Shown piece by piece: positions 33,811-36,798 of a stretch of DNA of 36,798 nucleotides. The translations under genes were made by a program, and so were the position numbers. Below the pieces are notes generated by a model that was given only the letters and a program-made list of their open reading frames with translations, had not been told where the DNA came from and searched no databases. How positions within the stretch are numbered: the stretch's first letter is position 1; each line of letters starts with the position of its first letter. This DNA is from Clostridia bacterium (GTDB lineage: Bacteria > Bacillota > Clostridia > Oscillospirales > Acutalibacteraceae), in contig JAFQEE010000061.1 in assembly GCA_017399175.1 (NCBI GenBank), forward strand, positions 1-36,798, in the 5' to 3' direction.

Positions 33811-34578
33811 TTACTCGATTGAAAACAGTTCTCTTGCGTTCCTGTCTGTCAAATCAAGAATTTCTTGTGCTGTAACTCCACGCAGTTCTGCGATTTTTTC
33901 TGCTGTGTACGGAATGTGTAAAGAATCGCATCTTTTACCTCTGAAAGGCACGGGAGTCATATACGGAGCATCAGTTTCAATGAGTAATCTGTCACTTGGC
34001 ACATATTTTGCCACCTCACAAGGTTTAACAGCGTTTTTAAATGTAACAGCACCGCCAAGACCGATATACATACCGAGTTTGATAATCTCTTTTGCCATTT
34101 CCACACTACCGGAAAAACAATGGAGAACACCTTTTGGTCTGTACTTTTTGAGAATGTTAAGAGTGTCCTCGTGGGATTCTCTGTCGTGGAAAATCACAGG
34201 CAAGTCAAGTTCATTCGCCAACTGAATCTGCTTTTCAAGGAGAATTATTTGATTTTCGCGACTCTCTTTTTCATAGTGATAATCAAGTCCGATTTCACCG
34301 ATAGCAACACACTTTTCGTCCTGTGCTAACTCCTTTATTTTCTCCAAATCACCTTCGCTGTATTCGTCGTTATCAAGTGGGTGAAAACCTACTGCTGAAT
34401 ACACAAAATCGTATTTGTGGGAAAGCTCTACTGCAAATTCACTTGTTTCTATGTTTACACCACAACAGACAACACCTGAAATTCCTTTTTCTTTAAAAGA
34501 AACGAGCAGTTCGTTTCTGTCAATATCAAACTGCTCGTCATCATAATGCGCGTGTGAATCAAAAATGTTATGATACAT
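33811..34578 (-). CDS. tatD: TatD family metal-dependent DNase
   Basis: A 255-residue TIM-barrel hydrolase; relatives are 3' exonucleases acting on DNA during repair. Motifs: DSHAHYD (His9 and His11), GFHPLD, IGEIGLDYHY with metal-binding Glu, HDRESHEDT, HCFSGS, and ETDAPYMTP with the final Asp. The start overlaps the metG stop by one base (TAATG) with GGAG upstream in metG. The metG-tatD pair is common in Firmicutes. Confidence 0.93.
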   Translation of the reverse strand: MYHNIFDSHAHYDDEQFDIDRNELLVSFKEKGISGVVCCGVNIETSEFAVELSHKYDFVYSAVGFHPLDNDEYSEGDLEKIKELAQDEKCVAIGEIGLDYHYEKESRENQIILLEKQIQLANELDLPVIFHDRESHEDTLNILKKYRPKGVLHCFSGSVEMAKEIIKLGMYIGLGGAVTFKNAVKPCEVAKYVPSDRLLIETDAPYMTPVPFRGKRCDSLHIPYTAEKIAELRGVTAQEILDLTDRNARELFSIE

Positions 34579-36521
34579 TATCTTATTCTCGCTCCGTTTG
34601 GCATACTTTCGTCAACAAAGACAACTTTTGCATCTTCTTCTGTAACATCAGCTGCAAGAATCATACCACAGCTTTCAACACCACAGAGAACCGCAGGTTT
34701 AAGGTTTGCAACAACAATTACCTTTTTACCGATAAGGTCTTCAGGTTTATACCATTTTGCAATACCACTTGCAACGATTCTGTCTGTGCCTGTACCGTCG
34801 TCAAGAGTAAGTTTAAGAAGTTTCTTTGCCTTTTTGATTGGCTCACAGTTCTTAACTTCAGCAACACGGAGTTCAACTTTCATGAAATCATCAAATCCGA
34901 TTTCAGCAAGTCCTTCGATTTTTGGTGCAGGAGCATTTGCCTTTTCTTCTGCCTCTTTTTTAGCCTGAAGTTCAGCAATCAGCTTTTCACCGTCAATTCT
35001 TGAGAAAAGAGGAGTAGCAGTACCAACTTTGATACCACTTTCAAGGTTACCCCATTCCTGAATGCTTTCATAAGTTGCAACAGGAACATTTAACTGTTCT
35101 GCAATCTTAACAGCAGTTTCAGGCATAATAGGGGAGATAAGTGCAGAAAGTACACGGATGCCCTCAAGAAGATTGTAAAGAACTGTACCGAGTTTTTCTT
35201 TCTGTGCTTCGTCTTTAGCGAGAGCCCAAGGCATTGTTTCGTCAATGTATTTGTTGCAACGACGAGCAAAGTTGATTACACATTCAACTGCATCACTCAT
35301 CTTGTATTCTGAAATATACTTGTCGAAACCTGCAAGTGCTTTCTTTGCACATTCTTTAAGGTCTTCGTCAAATTCAGTTGGACAAGTCGGAGCCTGAACA
35401 ACACCGTCAAAGTACTTGTTCTGCATTGCGATAGTACGGTTTACAAGGTTACCGAGAGTGTTCGCAAGGTCAGTATTGAAACGGTCAATCATAGCCTCGT
35501 AAGTGATTGAACCGTCGTGTGCGTGTGGCATCTCTGAAAGGAGATAATAACGAACTGCATCAACACCGAAAATCTCTGTCAAATCGTCAGCATAAATAAC
35601 ATTACCGCGAGATTTACTCATCTTATCTTCACCTTGGAGTAACCAAGGATGTCCGTAAACTTGTTTAGGTAACGGAATACCAAGTGCCATAAGAGTGATA
35701 GGCCAGTAAATTGTGTGGAAACGAACTATATCCTTACCAATAATATGGCAATCTGCAGGCCAATATTTATTAAACTGTTCATTGTTGCCATCAGGGTCAT
35801 AACCGATACCTGTAATGTAGTTGAGAAGAGCATCGAACCATACATATACAACATGTCTGTCATCAAAAGGAACTGGAACACCCCATTTGAAAGATGTACG
35901 AGAAATACATAAATCCTGAATACCCGGTTTAATAAAGTTGTTAAGCATTTCTTTTTTACGAGCCTCAGGATAAATGAAGTTTTCGTTGTTTTCAATGAAT
36001 TCTTCAAGTTGTTTCTGATATTTAGAAAGTTTGAGGAAATATGCTTCTTCTTTAGCTTTCTTTACTTCTCTGCCACAGTCAGGACATTTGCCGTCAACTA
36101 ATTGACTTTCAGTCCAGAAAGACTCGCAAGGAGTACAGTAAAGACCTTCGTATTCGCTCTTATAAATATCACCTTGGTCATAAAGTTTCTGAAAAATCTT
36201 CTGAACTGCTTTTTCGTGATAATCGTCAGTTGTACGAATAAAGTGGTCGTAAGTTGTATTTAAAAGGTCGCAAATACCTTTGATTTCGCCTGCAACCTTG
36301 TCAACATATTTTTTAGGGCTGATACCTGCTTCGTTGGCGTATTCCTCAATTTTCTGTCCGTGCTCGTCAGTACCTGTCATAAAGAAAACATCATAGCCCT
36401 GCATTCGCTTGTACCTCGCAATGGCATCGGTCAACACGATTTCATAACTGTTGCCGATATGAGGTTTGCGTGATGTGTACGCAATGGCTGTTGTGATGTA
36501 AAACTTTGGCTTTTCACACAT
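34578..36521 (-). CDS. metG: Methionyl-tRNA synthetase
   Basis: A 647-residue class I synthetase that charges tRNA-Met. Motifs: HIGN (21-24), zinc knuckle CTPC (129-132) and CPDC (146-149), anticodon-binding helices, and KMSKS (300-304). A C-terminal tRNA-binding OB domain (about 545-647; DDFMKVELRVAEV) follows, giving the longer bacterial form. The start has GAAAGGGGCG about 11 bp upstream, a normal but distant site. No T-box leader is visible. Confidence 0.96.
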   Translation of the reverse strand: MCEKPKFYITTAIAYTSRKPHIGNSYEIVLTDAIARYKRMQGYDVFFMTGTDEHGQKIEEYANEAGISPKKYVDKVAGEIKGICDLLNTTYDHFIRTTDDYHEKAVQKIFQKLYDQGDIYKSEYEGLYCTPCESFWTESQLVDGKCPDCGREVKKAKEEAYFLKLSKYQKQLEEFIENNENFIYPEARKKEMLNNFIKPGIQDLCISRTSFKWGVPVPFDDRHVVYVWFDALLNYITGIGYDPDGNNEQFNKYWPADCHIIGKDIVRFHTIYWPITLMALGIPLPKQVYGHPWLLQGEDKMSKSRGNVIYADDLTEIFGVDAVRYYLLSEMPHAHDGSITYEAMIDRFNTDLANTLGNLVNRTIAMQNKYFDGVVQAPTCPTEFDEDLKECAKKALAGFDKYISEYKMSDAVECVINFARRCNKYIDETMPWALAKDEAQKEKLGTVLYNLLEGIRVLSALISPIMPETAVKIAEQLNVPVATYESIQEWGNLESGIKVGTATPLFSRIDGEKLIAELQAKKEAEEKANAPAPKIEGLAEIGFDDFMKVELRVAEVKNCEPIKKAKKLLKLTLDDGTGTDRIVASGIAKWYKPEDLIGKKVIVVANLKPAVLCGVESCGMILAADVTEEDAKVVFVDESMPNGARIR

Positions 36522-36583
36522 AGAAAACGCCCCTTTCTGAAAATTTTTACGATAAAAATATTTTTTACCGCATATATTATAGT

Positions 36584-36612
36584 ATTATACTATCACTTAC
36601 CAATATTTTCAA
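36584..36612 (-). promoter_or_regulatory. metG promoter
   Basis: On the minus strand TTGAAA (36612-36607), 17 bp, TATAAT (36589-36584), giving a leader of about 55 nt. Confidence 0.78.
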
Positions 36613-36691
36613 GAAGTTTATGATATTTTCTTTTTGTATGCATTTTGCGAACTCTACAAATTATAATTTGACGGGGTAACCAATTTGATTT

Positions 36692-36777
36692 GTCATTCTG
36701 AGCGTAGCGAAGAATCTCCTTTGAAGTGTACAATAAAACCAACAGAGATTCTTCGTCGTTACACTCCTCAGAATGAC
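36692..36777 (+). repeat. R1 palindromic repeat, copy g
   Basis: Nearly base-for-base the same as copy a at 31-116, including the middle and the upstream CGGGGTAACCAATTTG flank, with only a few differences over about 120 bp. Confidence 0.9.
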
Positions 36778-36798
36778 CTATTCTTTATAATCGCGTCG

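Noticed and set aside
36522-36606. T-box leader of metG
   Set aside because: The leader is about 55 nt and has neither the T-box motif nor a terminator hairpin.

Overview
The window reads as chromosomal DNA of an anaerobic, AT-rich gut-type Clostridium relative, probably Oscillospirales/Ruminococcaceae. The basis is a ferredoxin-based fermentative core (pyruvate:ferredoxin oxidoreductase and a multi-subunit NAD(P)-linked [FeFe]-hydrogenase), Firmicutes-style genes (mrnC, obg, yitT, queH), strong AGGAGG ribosome sites, and many short palindromic repeats between genes. The taxonomic call is inference from gene content. I see no rRNA, tRNA, CRISPR or phage genes.

Layout. 1-5,360: a secreted PHP-domain hydrolase, a copper P-type ATPase with a CopZ-like domain fused at its C-terminus, an unknown membrane protein, and decayed repeats. 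5,364-13,736, minus strand: a tightly packed operon obg - mrnC - yitT - lepA - prolyl-tRNA deacylase - hemW - rayT - metallophosphoesterase, followed by metA with its own promoter. 13,737-14,757: a regulatory region and a small membrane protein under two promoters, one flanked by LexA (SOS) boxes. 14,758-18,113: a vitamin B6 salvage cluster, with a MocR/PdxR-type regulator divergent from pyridoxal kinase, an ECF-type S component and a radical SAM protein. 18,317-23,273: the hndA/ATPase/hndB/hndC/hndD hydrogenase operon with a Rex-like operator on its promoter. 23,339-25,530: a MATE exporter and an MltG-like lipoprotein. 25,531-26,730: repeats and an IS200-type element whose transposase carries a stop codon. 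26,731-30,297: nifJ. 30,298-30,816: a hairpin array with divergent promoters. 30,817-36,521: a CNNM/CorC transporter, queH, a Dabb-domain protein, tatD and metG.

Function. PFOR oxidises pyruvate and reduces ferredoxin. The hydrogenase can combine electrons from ferredoxin and NAD(P)H to make H2. The Rex-like site suggests that the hydrogenase is induced when NADH/NAD+ is high. The obg-to-metA block is housekeeping (ribosome, RNA maturation, tRNA proofreading, heme handling).

The less ordinary items are: (i) the LexA-boxed 80-residue membrane protein, a candidate SOS effector; (ii) the rayT gene, which contains two inverted copies of its own presumed REP element translated in frame on either side of its HUH motif; (iii) the radical SAM gene in the B6 operon; (iv) the array of unlike hairpins joined by a constant ATTTCAT spacer; and (v) the internal ribosome site that could release a free CopZ-like protein from copA. 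REP-like elements beginning GTAG recur through the window, and one appears to serve as the copA terminator.
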